Source of the DNA: Blastobasis lacticolella
Taxonomy: Eukaryota > Arthropoda > Insecta > Lepidoptera > Blastobasidae
Direction of reading: 5' to 3'
Assembly: GCA_905147135.1 (NCBI GenBank)
Contig: LR990060.1
Location: forward strand, 11,300,001-11,364,000
Length of the DNA stretch: 64,000 nt
Shown here: positions 21,007 through 31,944 of the stretch, in pieces
Layout: the number at the start of each line of letters is the position of its first letter
How positions within the stretch are numbered: position 1 is the stretch's first letter
Translations under genes and position numbers: made by a program
Notes under the pieces: model-generated
What the model saw: only the letters and a program-made list of their open reading frames with translations
Told to the model about the DNA's origin: nothing
Database searches by the model: none

Positions 21007-22334
21007 ATTAAAACGTCTCCGAAATTGATCTTCGGCAATATATGACTGAGGAAAACGATAGTAGTAAAACATACATACACCTTTATCCTGTAGGGGTAGG
21101 TAGAGACCACATTATTCCACTTATTGCGGTCCTGACAAACCTCCCTCGCTTGTTTTCATCATGATCGACGGTCTAAGGTACCCTTGATTCATCTGAAGAT
21201 GTCCGATTTGATCGTGATTTGTATTTACATACATCTTGATCTTCCCGTACAACGCGTTCCTTTAATTAAATATGACAACCACGACTAACCATCAACAGAA
21301 ATAAGCAAATATCATATCTATTTTATCAAACTTTCAGATTTATAAAATCATCTTGGCGTTAATGTCCCGGTTGTGCTCTCGCGCACGAGGGCCCGGGGTC
21401 CGCGTTGACCATGATCCAGGATTCGACATGTCAGGTAATTACAGTAGAGCGACTGCCATCTGACCTCCATTACCCTGCTACCAGGGAAACCTGACCAGAT
21501 TGGATCATGGTAACACATCCAGGCGCCTGAATGTGCAGGTTTCATCACGATGTTTTCCCTCACCGTAAGAGCATCGGTTAGTATCAACTTATGTACATAA
21601 CTCAGAAAACAGTCATTGGTACATGGCCGGAGCGGGATTCGAACCCGGGACCTCTGGCTTACGAGTCGTATACTCTAACCGTTCGGCCACCGACGCTCTC
21701 AAATCTCAAAAATCCGGTTACTATCCGGTATCCGGCCTTAATTTAATATCCGGCCGGATACCGGATAGTGCGCTAACATCCGGCAATATTCACATTGAAC
21801 GGAGACTTGAAATCACGTAAATACATGCAGTCGTCTAAAGTCCTACCACGCGATCACAACTTGCACAAATTTGTTCAGAGGCTATGTCCAGTCGATAATC
21901 CGGCCGCCGGATATCCGGCTATCCGGCTAGAAGGCTGGCGGGATATCCGGTATCCGGTATCCAGCCAAACAACTATCCGTTTCATCTCTAATTAAAACGT
22001 CTCCGAAATTGATCTTCGGCAATATATGACTGAGGAAAGCGATAGTAAGTAGTAAAACATACATACACCTTTATCCTGTAGGGGTAGCTAGAGATCACAT
22101 TATTCCACCTATTGCGGTCCTGACAAACCTCCCTCGCTTCTTTTCATCATGATCGACGATCTAAGGTACCTTTGATTCATCTGAATATGTCCGATTTGAT
22201 CGTGATTTGTATTTACCTACATCTTGATCTTCCCGTGCAACGCGTACCTTTAATTAAATATGACAACCACGACTAACCATCAACAGAAATAAGCAAATGT
22301 CATATCTATTTTATCAAACTCTCAGATTTATAAC
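20728..22334 (+). repeat. Direct duplication of about 610 bp (20728-21340 and 21713-22334)
   Basis: The two blocks are almost identical, including most of the hAT element, its right-hand TSD and about 330 bp of right flank (CGTCTCCGAAATTGATCTTC, ACACCTTTATCCTGTAGGGG). The second copy lacks the left tip of the hAT element. The offset is 985 bp, and a SINE1 copy fills the gap between the blocks. Confidence 0.9.
21341..21706 (-). mobile_element. tRNA-Thr-like-headed SINE (SINE1), near full length
   Basis: On the minus strand it begins AGCGTCGGTGGCCGAACGG, has the anticodon-like loop ACTCGTAA and the B box GGGTTCGAATCCC, and is followed by a tRNA-unrelated body ending GGGACATTAACGCCAAGATG. The head resembles tRNA-Thr(CGT), but the body shows it is a SINE and not a gene. 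Confidence 0.85.
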
Positions 22335-22455
22335 ATGTAAGATTTCTAAACAGTGAATCAGCACAACTCCCACGCATTCATTAGCCCTGGACTTTTAATC
22401 AATCACCACATCGTCACATACACTAATTCAAAAGCTTATTTGTTTAATCGATGCA

Positions 22456-22537
22456 AACACGTCTTATCCGGCCTTTATGGAGATCTTTGGAGGAGGCCTA
22501 TGCTCAGCAGTTGGCGTCTTTCGGCTGATATTCATCA
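22456..22537 (+). mobile_element. RTE LINE 3' tail fragment
   Basis: GAGATCTTTGGAGGAGGCCT, ATGCTCAGCAGTTGGCGTCT and GGCTGATATT match the extreme 3' end of the RTE at 28058-29189. Confidence 0.65.
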
Positions 22538-22539
22538 TA

Positions 22540-22990
22540 TTCAACACGTATTACCTTCAATAAAAATTTATCACTAACTAGTTGACCTGAATTCGTTCGC
22601 GTACACCTACTTTATCCTTATATACCCTTTTTTCATGAATCACACAATTTTTGAAAACCGCATTAAAATCCGTTGCGTAGTTTAAAAGATCAAAGCGTAT
22701 ATAGTGACAGGTTTATACCATATACAGATGTTAGTTTGCCATACATAAGTACGGGTCGGTGTTTAATCATCACAATCCAAGCATAGCTTAGAGGTGCTCA
22801 TTTATACTACATTATATTTTATTGTCTTCTATCATGGTTTTCACCCCGCTATCAATCTGAAACTCTGCTAAAATGTATTCGACTATCCCGCGGGATCCTG
22901 TTACTTTTCGGGACTTAAAGTACCTATCCCATCTTAGTCGGGAAAAATGCAGCTTCCTATTAGAGTACAACTTTCGAAATCGATTCAGTC
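22540..22990. other. Intergenic sequence without a recognised gene
   Basis: The region includes the phrase AAAACCGCATTAAAATCCGT, common in lepidopteran repeats, but no boundaries could be set and no coding region is supported. Confidence 0.35.
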
Positions 22991-22994
22991 GTTT

Positions 22995-23137
22995 CGGAGG
23001 TATATTAGAGGTCTCCTTACTGGCGGGCAACGCATTGGTAGCGCCCCTGAAGTTGCAACATAGTCGACGGTGACCACGCACCATCAGATGGCCCGCATGA
23101 CTGTTTGTCTACCGTATTAAGTACATTTAAAAAAAAG
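22995..23137 (+). mobile_element. Retroposon family R1 3' end fragment
   Basis: TTAGAGGTCTCCTTACTGGC, GGGCAACGCATTGGTAGCGC and GACTGTTTGTCTACCGTATT followed by poly-A match the R1 3' half. Confidence 0.55.
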
Positions 23138-23267
23138 TTAACCGCATTCAGACAGACAGACAGGGCGGGGGAACTTTGTTTTATGAATTAGGGTTTTAAC
23201 GTAGTCGTGACGTAACGGTCACAGCGTACGGTTCGCCTACGATCTGCGTGTATTGTTATTGTTAAAA

Positions 23268-24416
23268 ATGACGAACTTATTGAAGTGCTCATCGTGCAAT
23301 ATTGTTATAAACGAAGTGTTAGCCTTCGTATGTAATAAGATCGACATTATGGACGAAGAGACTCAAACTGAGTCGAATTTGCATTAGTGCTTTTCGGAAA
23401 GTGAAATAGTGAGTGCCAAAAACCTGTTATTCGATTCGATACCGGCAGCTAAACGGAAGATACGGAAGAAAGAAGGAAAATCTCTGAGAAACATTGATGA
23501 TATAGTGACGCTTTTATAGGAGACCGATCTAGAACAAATACCGATTTTTGTGGCGAAAGAACTACAGAAGTTGCCGCCTGTGCTATTCGATCATGTGGAC
23601 GTAACTAGGCTCCTTAAAGACTTAGTAAAGCTGCGTGCGGAGTTAGACACCGTTAAGAAGGAATATGCCCTAGCCAAAGACCTGGATTTATTAAAATTAG
23701 ATGTCGAAAACCTGAAAAAGGCGTTAATCGTGAATAAATATCCGCGAAATGTTAACGTTAACAGAGGTGCCTATCGGTTGAACAGTTTTGGACAGTGGAC
23801 CAATGGGACTTCACCCGGGAAGTAACGAATATGATAATGTACAATCTAATTATACAAAATTATCTCCCACAAAATCCAGGTTTGATAAAATTTTAGGCGA
23901 GAGTAGTTTTGCAAAACTATCTGTGCAGGTGCAATCCAAGGTCACTGCGCCGGGCCGCCGCCGCCGGCCGGCCCGGGTGACGTCACCGCGATGCTTACGA
24001 CTGAGGTGATACCCACTGCCGGAGCGAGCGCCGCATACAAAACTTTAGCGAAACGGAGGTTGTAAACGAAGGTGAATGGAAATTGGTGAAAAATAATTCA
24101 CGCAAAAGTCGTTTTGTTGGGAAACGAGGAATAGCAGCAGTCGAACCGGACAGAAGTTTCAGAGCTGCAAATATAAAAATACCTATTCAATAAAAAGGCA
24201 AATATCACCGTGGTTCCAGAAAAAAATATTATGAAATCTGAGAAAGATTACGACGCCTACAATATATTTATACCTAAAGATAAATTTGAAGTGTTAATGA
24301 GAGAGGACTTTTGGCATGCTGGTGTCTCTTATCGCCGGTTCATCAACTTTGGTCGCCACAGGAATAACGCGGGAAAGCCTCTGGGCAGCGAGAACGACAA
24401 AAACATAACCAGTTAA
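23268..24416 (+). pseudogene. LINE ORF1 (zinc-finger plus coiled-coil type), broken
   Basis: Starts ATGACGAACTTATTGAAG and encodes LLKCSSCNIVINEVLAFVCN, a CxxC-type finger. Further on are KELQKLPPVLFDHVDVTRLL and a helical heptad-rich stretch (LKDLVKLRAELDTVKKEYAL) at about 23610-23740, a likely coiled coil. Stops at about 23383 and 23519 and frame changes near 23820 and 24010 break it. The product would be the RNA-binding partner of ORF2 in the retrotransposition particle. The last in-frame stop is directly followed by the ORF2 ATG. Confidence 0.6.
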
Positions 24417-26867
24417 TGGATGACACCATAAAGATTATGAGTTTCAATTGTAAGAATATTGTGCGATCCATCGAATGTGTGCGAAAATTGTTTCAGACCG
24501 CTGACATCGTAGCTCTCCAGGAGACGTGGCTGCTGCCACATGACATCGGGTACCTGAATACTGTACACGACCAGTTCGCCGCCACTGGGAAGTCGGCTGT
24601 GGACACCTCGGCAGGCGTGCCTCGAGGTAGACCGTACGGCAGAGTCTCTCGGAGCATTACTCTGGAGGAAATCCATGTTCCCGTGTGTCACAGTGCTGTC
24701 GTGTAACAGTGCTGTCGTGTAACAGTGTACGGCTCTCGGCGATTAAGATCACTCTCGATTGTCGTTCGATTGTAGTCGTCTGTGTGGACATGCCTACGGC
24801 GTCAATGGACAACTTGGTCCGTTCACTATCCCATAGTAATCGAATGTAATATTTCCCTGGTTAAAGCAAAATCATCAGTATCTGTTAAAAGTGTAAATAA
24901 AGTGATTTGGGGTCAACGAGATGACGAACAGGTCGATTATTATAATAAATGCTGTCATAATGCATTGCGGGAAATTGACTTCCCAAGCGAGTTTCGATGC
25001 TGTGCGGATAAAACTTGTAATGATTACAATCATAGGTTGATACTCGACAAAATGTACAGTAATATAGTAAATGTTTTTGTTAATTGTGCTTTGTTGATGT
25101 ATAAAGAGCTCCCAAAATGAAAATGTAAATATATTCCAGGTTGGAACAAACACGTAAGTGGTGCTCACAGGGCGGCCCGGACTGTTACCAAACCTGGTTA
25201 TTTAGTGGTAAACCAAACAGTGGTCATATCTATCATGATATGATAAATTCAAAAAAGATTTTTAAATCAAAATTAAAGTGGTTGCAAAACAACGCACAGC
25301 AGATTAAAATGGATAGCATTGCTAAACACCATTCTAATCAACAATTTGGTAAGTGTTGGAAAGAAACAAATAAACTGAACCAGGGGCCGGGTCGCCCTGT
25401 GAGTGTCGGGGGCTGTAACGAGCCGAGCGATATTGCCAGTGCGTTCCAGCGCCAGTTTAATGTGCAGTCGTTGCTGGGCCGGCGTGGTCAGGAGGGGGAT
25501 GCTGGGGCTGACGTATCCAAGGTCACAAGCTTTAGAGTCTCCGCGAACGACATAGCGGTTGTAATACGGAAAATGGTCAGGGGAAAATCTCCTGGATATG
25601 ACAGCCTTAGCATCGAACACCCGAAATACGCGGGTGTACATTTGCCGCGAGTTCTTGCGATGTTTTTCAACCTGTGTTTTAGACATTGTCACTTACCGCA
25701 TGAGCTGATGTATACGACTGTGGTGCCCATTAATAAAAACAAAACGGGAGATTCTTCAGACCTTCCTAATTATAGGCCCATTTCACTCACTACTATAATA
25801 GCTAAGGTGTTGGACAGTTTGCTTGACAAGCACTTAGATAGAAACATCAACCTACACGACGCTCAATTCGGCTTTAGGCCTAGCTTATCTACTGAGAGCG
25901 CTATCGTATGCCTCAAGCAAACTGTACAATACTATACAGCTTGAAGAACACCTGTCTATGCGTGCTATTAGGACTTGTCAAAAGCATTTGACTTGGTATC
26001 ATATGATTTGCTATGGGAGAAGTTGAAGGTGGATACCACTGTAGATGACAGAGTTATATCTTTGCTTAAATACTGGTACAGTAAGCAAAGAAATAGTGTC
26101 AGATACGGGTTAGAGTGTGGAATAAGGCAAGGAGGCATAAGCTCGCCACGCCTCTTCAACCTATATATGAACAGGCTGATCGAGGAACTCAGCGGCACCA
26201 GAATCGGATGTCACGTGGATGGTGTATGTATTAACAACATTAGCTACGCTGACGATATGGTGTTGATGAGTCCTTCGATTAGTGCTCTTCGTAAAATGCT
26301 TAAGATTTGTGAAACTTATGCGGAAATCCACGGACTCAGGTACAACGCGATGAAAAGCGAGTTTATGGTGTTTAAGTCAGGCTCGAAATCGTACTCAAAC
26401 ACTCCGCAAATTAGTCTGGGAGGCACTCCCCTACATAAAGTTCAGCGCGTTAAGTACCTGGGTCACTGGGTTGCTGAGGATTTATCCGATTGTGACGATA
26501 TTGAGAGTTGGCCCGTAGATTTGCACGGTGTAGTGATGCGGTAACAATTACATTATTTAAAGTATACTGCCTCACCTTCTATACGTGTAGTCTGTGGACC
26601 AACTTTACACAGCGGGTGTACAGCGCGCTGTGCGTCCAGTACAACAACGCGTTTAGGGTGCTATTGGGACTGCCGCGATACTGCAGTGCCTCGGCGATGT
26701 TTGCGGAGGCACGGACAGATTGTTTTTTTACTATCATACGCAAGCGGTGCGCGTCACTGTTGCGGCGGTCTCGCGATAGTCCGTATGGCATCGTGAACGT
26801 GTTGGCGAACAGGTGGGATTCTCCGATGCTGCGGCGCTGGTTGCCAATACATACTGCCGTGGGGTAG
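24416..26867 (+). pseudogene. LINE ORF2: endonuclease plus reverse transcriptase, broken
   Basis: The N-terminal part encodes an AP-type endonuclease start (IMSFNCKNI, IVALQETWLLPHD, RGRPYG) before a frameshift and a large deletion near 24640-24790. Reverse transcriptase follows: PNYRPISLTTIIAKVLD and AQFGFRPSLSTES (25141-25944), then MSKAFDLVSYD, ECGIRQGGISSPRLFNLYMN and the catalytic box YADDMVL (25975-26544). The C-terminal tail (LPRYCSASAMFAEA) is in a third frame, 26508-26867. The equivalent residues are intact in the copy at 39196-42035. No active product is expected. Confidence 0.8.
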
Positions 26868-27424
26868 TGTGAATGCGTCGGGCGTGAGCAGGGTCGGGGT
26901 ATCAATAAATAAATGTACCTACTAATTATAAACTACTATGTATTTACGTAACTGATATGGATACTTTCCGAAATAAATGTTTATTTAATTTAATTTAACT
27001 GTCACTGTACATACTCGAATTTTATTCATTACTTACGTACTTACTCTAAGTATGATCTGAGCAAGCATCCTACCGGGGAGGCAGCGGTGTGGACGACATT
27101 TTTAATTTTAAATCGTGTATAGTGCTTTCCTCTTCTTCTTTTAATGTAACTTTTCGTTTTGTCAGTTTTATGAATAAATAAAGAAGCATTATACCTATTT
27201 TTGTAACTGTGATCAAATGCGTTAGCTGGTAGCAATTAAAATGAGATGGCTGACGTAATTCAATTTCCTGCCAAATACGCTCCGTTTTTGTTGCCTTATA
27301 TGGGCATGGCGAGGCTCGCAGATTTCGCTTCTAGCAGATATAGATATGTATTACCGACGTCCGATCAAGGTTAGGGTACGCCATATTTGGAAATATATTT
27401 AATGAAACAACGACATATTAGCAA

Positions 27425-27971
27425 GGGGCCGTTCATAAAATACGTCACGCTAAAATCAGCTTTTTCTGACCCCCTCCCCCCCATTGTCACGCTGTGTCAC
27501 ACTTTCTGTGACCCCTCTCGAAATATTTCGTCACAAAAACTAAGCCTCCCCCCCCTGAATATGGTAAATTTTAATTAATAGTGCACAAATTTTGAGAATT
27601 TAAATATTTCTTTAGTTTTTATAATAAAATTTAAATAAAGTAATAAATATCTTTTATAACGAATAAGTCCATGGCCAGCGCTCATATCGAGAAATAAACA
27701 AAAATGAATATATATCAAGTTACAATTTATTATTATAAAACTGTATAAGTTTGAAAGTCTATATATTTACTAAATATAAAATAAATGACTTTCTATTATG
27801 ATGAAAATTTAAAAATAAAAATAGTAAAAAAAAAATACTTATTGAAAATATTTTAATGAACAGCGAACGTCACGTTGCCATACACCCTCCGTTCCCCCTT
27901 GTCACACTTTGTCACACTCAGCAAGAGCCCTCCTCCCCCCTTGTGTGCGAACGTATTTTATGAACGGCCCC
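27425..27971. mobile_element. TIR transposon-like MITE (GGGGCCGTTCATAAAATACG ends)
   Basis: A 547-bp element with inverted ends GGGGCCGTTCATAAAATACG and CGTATTTTATGAACGGCCCC. C-rich tracts and repeated TTGTCACACTTTGTCACAC-like words sit next to both ends. The flanks read GCAA and CAAGGG, so the exact TSD is uncertain. The uninterrupted copy near 12490 confirms an insertion at this point. There is no ORF. Confidence 0.8.
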
Positions 27972-28057
27972 CAAGGGAATCAATGTAGGTGTGCGTTTAC
28001 TTGTGTATGTATTAGTTAAGTGTAGTAATGTATTGCGTTGTCCTATGCTTACCTGCA

Positions 28058-29189
28058 TCATCATCATATCAGCCAGAAGACGCCCACTGCTGGGCATAGG
28101 CCTCCCCCAGAGATCTCCACAAAGACCGGTCCTGTGCTTTCCGCATCCAGCTTGTACCTGCGATCCTTACCAGGTCGTCGGTCCACCTTGTAGGAGGCCT
28201 ACCCACGCTGCGTCTACCGGTACGTGGTCGCCACTCGAGAACTTTACTGCCCCATCGGCCATCTGTTCTTCGAGCTATGTGCCCTGCCCACTGCCACTTC
28301 AGTCTGGCAATCCTTAGAGCTATGTCGGTGACCTTGGTTCGCTTGCGGATCTCCTCATTTCTGACTCGATCGCGCAAAGAAACTCCGAGCATAGCTCTTT
28401 CCATTGCCCTTTGGGTAACAGTGAGCTTTCTTATAAGGCCCATAGTGAGTGGCCACGTTTCAGATCCGTAAGTCATCACTGGCAACACACATTGGTCAAA
28501 GACCTTCGTCTTGAGACACTGCGGTAATTGGGACGAAAATATGTGGCGTAGCTCCCCGAACGCTGCCCAACCGAGTTGGATTCGTCGATTGACCTCTTTC
28601 TCGAAATTGGACCTACCTAGCCGGACTATTTGTCCTAGGTATGTATAGTCGTCAACAACTTCAAGTGGAGTGCCTCCAACTGTCACTGGAGTAGGCACAA
28701 CATGGACATTCGACATAATTTTCGTCTTGTCCATGTTCATTTTAAGACCTACTTGTTGAGAGGCACTACAGAGGTCATCGAGCATTTTGCCCAAGTCTTC
28801 CAGGGTTTCAGCCATGACTACGATATCGTCAGCAAATCTGAGGTGCGTGAGGTACTCGCCGTTAATATTGATGCCAAGTCCGTCCCAGTCCAGAAGCCTA
28901 AAGATATCCTCCAGTGCAGCGGTGAACAACTTCGGTGATATGACATCACCTTGTCTAACACCTCGCTGCAGCTGAATAGGTTCTGTGGTCTTGTCCTGGA
29001 GACGAACTGACATAGTGGCGTTTTCGTACAAACACTTCAGTGCTTCGATATATCGATAGTCAATTTGGCACCGCTGTAGAGACTGGAGCACCGCCCAAGT
29101 TTCGATCGAATCGAAGGCTTTCTCATAGTCCACAAACGCCAAGCATAATGGCCGGTTATACTCTTCGGTCTTCTGTACAACCTGCCGCA
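28058..29189 (-). mobile_element. RTE-type LINE, 5'-truncated, with 11-bp TSD
   Basis: A minus-strand RTE copy with its 3' (GAT)n end at 28058 and its truncated 5' end at 29189. Perfect 11-bp direct repeats GCTTACCTGCA lie at 28047-28057 and 29190-29200. It retains only the reverse transcriptase core and C-terminal part. It interrupts the old repeat 27240-29650. Confidence 0.9.
28069..29189 (-). CDS. RTE reverse transcriptase, N-terminally truncated but open (about 370 aa)
   Basis: An uninterrupted reading frame for the RT palm, thumb and C-terminal region of an RTE-clade ORF. Visible motifs are CLAFVDYEKAFDSIE (first catalytic Asp), RGVRQGDVISPKLFTAALE, the active-site FADDIVVMAETLE (RTE elements use FADD), YTYLGQIV, LPVMTYGSETWPLT and the conserved C-terminal RMRDRVRNEE/KWQWAGHIAR-type region (here LRDRVRNEEIRKRTK and RLKWQWAGHIARRTDGRWG), ending RTGRRSVGRPPTRWTDDLVR. 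The endonuclease domain is lost, so this copy cannot move by itself. The open frame runs past the truncation point into the flank. The lack of stops over more than 370 codons suggests recent insertion. Fragments of the same family lie at 15536, 22456, 45935, 58535 and 61661. Confidence 0.88.
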
Positions 29190-29324
29190 GCTTACCTGCA
29201 TAGGACAATGCTTTTTTTGTATGATTTTTAACTTTGTTTAATTTTGTCGTGTCGTGGTGTCTTGTGGCAATAAATGTTCTTATTCTTATTCAAAAAATAC
29301 AAATAATTAAACAATAATTGGATA

Positions 29325-29470
29325 TATTTAACACTTTGTGTTGTCACTTCATGATGGAACTCCATTATTATGAATTAAATTGCCTGAAGATGAGTAATTC
29401 GAAACCGGTTGCAATTTAATAAAATTGTATAATAAAGTGGAACTAGTGTACAAAAAGTGATTTAATTCAT
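29325..29470 (-). mobile_element. Short Penelope-like insertion with 12-bp TSD
   Basis: 146 bp between direct repeats AATAATTGGATA (29313-29324 and 29471-29482). It shares GATGAGTAATTCGAAACCGG and TACACTAGTTCC (reversed) with 10737-10963, but has a single arm. The 12-13 bp duplications in both copies point to target-primed insertion. Confidence 0.6.
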
Positions 29471-29678
29471 AATAATTGGATACTTAACCTACCTACCTAT
29501 TCTCAAACGATTCTGGAATGTTTTTCTGTAATGCAAGTGTTCTTTGAGCAGTAGGTTCGAATAGTAGAAGATTTATTTATTTATTTATTCGTATGGCATT
29601 TAAGGCAATTCAGAATATACAGCATTTGAGGGAGAAAATTACTTTGTGATGGTTTGATAATAATAATAATTATTATTA

Positions 29679-29762
29679 CTGTTCCTAGACAGGCATGCTC
29701 CATCATCGCCCGCATCGTCACTTACCACCAGGTGAGGTGGCGGTCATATGCGTGGATAGTCG
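29679..29762 (+). mobile_element. CR1-type LINE 3' end fragment
   Basis: CTGTTCCTAGACAGGCATGC and CGTCACTTACCACCAGGTGA match 990-1096 and the 46199 LINE end. Confidence 0.55.
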
Positions 29763-29959
29763 AAGTAGCTCATTAAATTTATAATTGCTCTTTTCAGGTA
29801 AACTTGAATATGAATCATCAACTGGACATCTGAATAAAAAATACAATCGGCAAGTTATTAGTATAGAAACGGTGCGTCGAACGAATCACACATATAAATG
29901 GTAAGGTAAGTTTTAAATAAGTTCTCAAATAAAAAATAAAAAAACAACAAGCTTTTATT

Positions 29960-30425
29960 ACAACGGTTACTCATCTAGACCATTCCAAAAAGCCCAAACA
30001 CGTGTTCTTATTGTGTTCATTAGTTCCTATGACCACTTTCCGACTCTATCATCAGACCAGCTCCATGGTAGAGCTCGTCTAGTCTAAAATGACGCGCCCC
30101 ACTACTTAGTTAGTTGATTTCGATGTGTGAGTGCAAATATTGATAACGACACTTCATCTGTGTGGGAGCCAATGAACGACGCGTGTTCCTACGTTTGAAT
30201 CTCGCCGACAACTGAATGACCAATTACAACGGCATTTGTATAGGTATTGCGTCCATATTTTAAACTTGCTTGTGTGCGGTAATGCGATAGTGGGGCGCGT
30301 CATTTTAGATTAGACGAGCTCTACCATATAAATGCATTGTCATCTAAGTTAAATAGGAATACAAAATTTCAGCTCTATCGGATACCTGTCAAGTTGTCGA
30401 AAAATGCTTTGCAAATTTTGACGGA
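29960..30425 (+). repeat. Repeat shared with 51085-51420, carrying MITE M4
   Basis: GACCATTCCAAAAAGCCCAA, AGTTCCTATGACCACTTTCC and ATGCATTGTCATCTAAGTTA flank the 30067-30325 MITE. The uninterrupted version lies near 51230-51350 with the same words adjoining. The family is unknown. Confidence 0.6.
30067..30325. mobile_element. MITE family M4, copy 1
   Basis: 259 bp with inverted ends of about 38 bp with few differences (GGTAGAGCTCGTCTAGTCTA; reversed right end GGTAGAGCTCGTCTAATCTA). The second copy is at 55947-56217. There is no ORF. Confidence 0.8.
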
Positions 30426-30429
30426 AAAC

Positions 30430-30895
30430 TTACATACATACGAATAGTGAAAGTTAAAAGTTTGTACAAAGTTGCACAGCAAAAGCTTGTGAATTGTTAA
30501 ACTTATACTACCTGGAAACCTGGAATCCATTTACCGTGTGCTAGGATTTTGGCTTTGAGAATTTCCGCTAGCGTTGGCAAACAGTCGGTACGGTAGAAAT
30601 GCGATTCGTTTGGGAAAAGCTGAACCTAACTTATAAACATATGGTTCAGTGCATAAGTAGGTAGGTACATACCTACCAGAAAAAATAATCGAGCAATTAC
30701 AACTTCCGTGGACACCTGCAACCTTGTATGGTGTAGTAGATGCCTCCTGTGCTGCAGCGATTTTTAACAAAAATCAATGACAATCGAGCTGAAAGCTCAC
30801 CTCATGGGAAGTGGTACCTAACTATCGCCCATAGCGACGATGCGGGTTAGCTTAGGGTTTATGTACATATGGCATAAGATCCGGCAACTTCCAAC
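30430..30895. other. Intergenic sequence without a recognised gene
   Basis: No coding region or defined repeat was recognised. Confidence 0.4.
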
Positions 30896-30897
30896 AA

Positions 30898-31049
30898 ACA
30901 TTTTAAGGGTATGTTCCGGGTTTCCTACCGCGTACCTTTGTTGACGACCGGTCGTCCCGTGACCATGACACATGTAACTGTGTCGAAATATCGGGCTACT
31001 CGTCAACAAAGGTACGCGGTAGGAAACCCGGAACATACCCTTAAAATGT
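30898..31049. mobile_element. Palindromic MITE family M2, copy 1
   Basis: 152 bp with perfect 50-bp inverted repeats (ACATTTTAAGGGTATGTTCC at the left end, its exact complement at the right) around a 52-bp centre. A second, slightly diverged copy is at 42065-42223. Confidence 0.9.
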
Positions 31050-31059
31050 GTAATAATAA

Positions 31060-31940
31060 CCGCGATAGTATAAAACATTATGTTCCAACAAACACTTTTA
31101 GTACTCAGATAATTCCGAAACTATTAAACCAATTTTAATGAAACAAAGCCAAGCATCATCTTGATTAAAGTACGTTTCAAATAACGAAAACTGCACCTAA
31201 ATCGCTATATCCGTTCGAGAGCTACGACGCCACAAACACGTCAAACTCGACTCTGCGACGTTAGTTGGCTTAAAACAAAAACACATGAAGAAGTGGAGGA
31301 TAGGGTAAAACAATAAATTGAACAAAATTATAAATATACGTAGACAAAAGTTACTTTGTTTAAACTCATACGCACGCACACATACACACACACACTTTTA
31401 CTTTAAATAAATTTATTATATTTTTGGTATTTTACTGGAACTATATAACACTTAATAGTATAACATATGTTTTGGCTATGGAAGAGCGGAATCTTTTTAT
31501 ACAAGCAAATCCATGCTTAAAAAAAATTCCGGTTACTGAATATTGTAATAGATGTTAAGTTGCTGAAATAAAGCTTATTATTATTATAGTTGACAATATT
31601 TTTCCTAGTCATTTCAAGTAAGGGAACACCCCTTGGAACACCATATCGATGGCATGCGCCTACCTCGTGAACGATGATTGAGCAAATGCAAGCCTATTAT
31701 TAATAAAAAAAAAAAAAATATATTCTTCTTGACATGAAAAGTCGCAGAGGTCATAGAACCGTCTCGCAGCCAGGGAGTTCCCCTGTTTCACTTTCGACTT
31801 AGCGATGCTTGAAAGTCGCTGCGTACATAATGTTTGTTTTCCTAAGGTAAAAGCTATCGTCCCATCAGTTAGGTATACGCATTATATGTTACAGGGTACG
31901 CGGTCAGCATGTATCATGGGGATACTTCTACTATTTTACT
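31060..31940. other. Intergenic sequence without a recognised gene
   Basis: Contains an (AC)n-like stretch near 31375-31395 and repeat-like scraps. No coding region is supported. Confidence 0.4.
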
Positions 31941-31944
31941 ATAA

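Larger units (their letters stand above)
23205..26990 (+). mobile_element. CR1-like LINE (family A), decayed, with ORF1 and ORF2
   Basis: A nearly complete plus-strand non-LTR retrotransposon: a 5' leader from about 23205, a broken ORF1 at 23268-24416, a broken ORF2 at 24416-26867, and a 3' end near 26990 rich in AATAAATG-type motifs. It shares its protein order and many residues with the better-preserved minus-strand copy at 38949-42036, which lacks ORF1. Premature stops, frameshifts and internal deletions make it a fossil. Confidence 0.8.
27240..29650 (-). repeat. Inverted copy of the 12130-12660 repeat, carrying three insertions
   Basis: Reads, in reverse order, the same markers as 12130-12660 (GGCATGGCGAGGCTCGCAGA, CTTGTGGCAATAAATG and others). 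The pieces of the original repeat are 27240-27424, 27972-28057, 29201-29324 and 29483-29650. They are separated by a MITE, an RTE LINE and a Penelope-like piece. Confidence 0.75.

Noticed and set aside
21640..21706. tRNA-Thr(CGT) gene
   Set aside because: The cloverleaf-like head (B box GGGTTCGAATCCC) is followed by a repeated body and occurs in several copies with the same body; it is the head of SINE1.
24413..25692. Antisense frames of 92-139 aa over the LINE at 23.2-27 kb
   Set aside because: They are shadows of the LINE ORF2 coding strand and show no family features.
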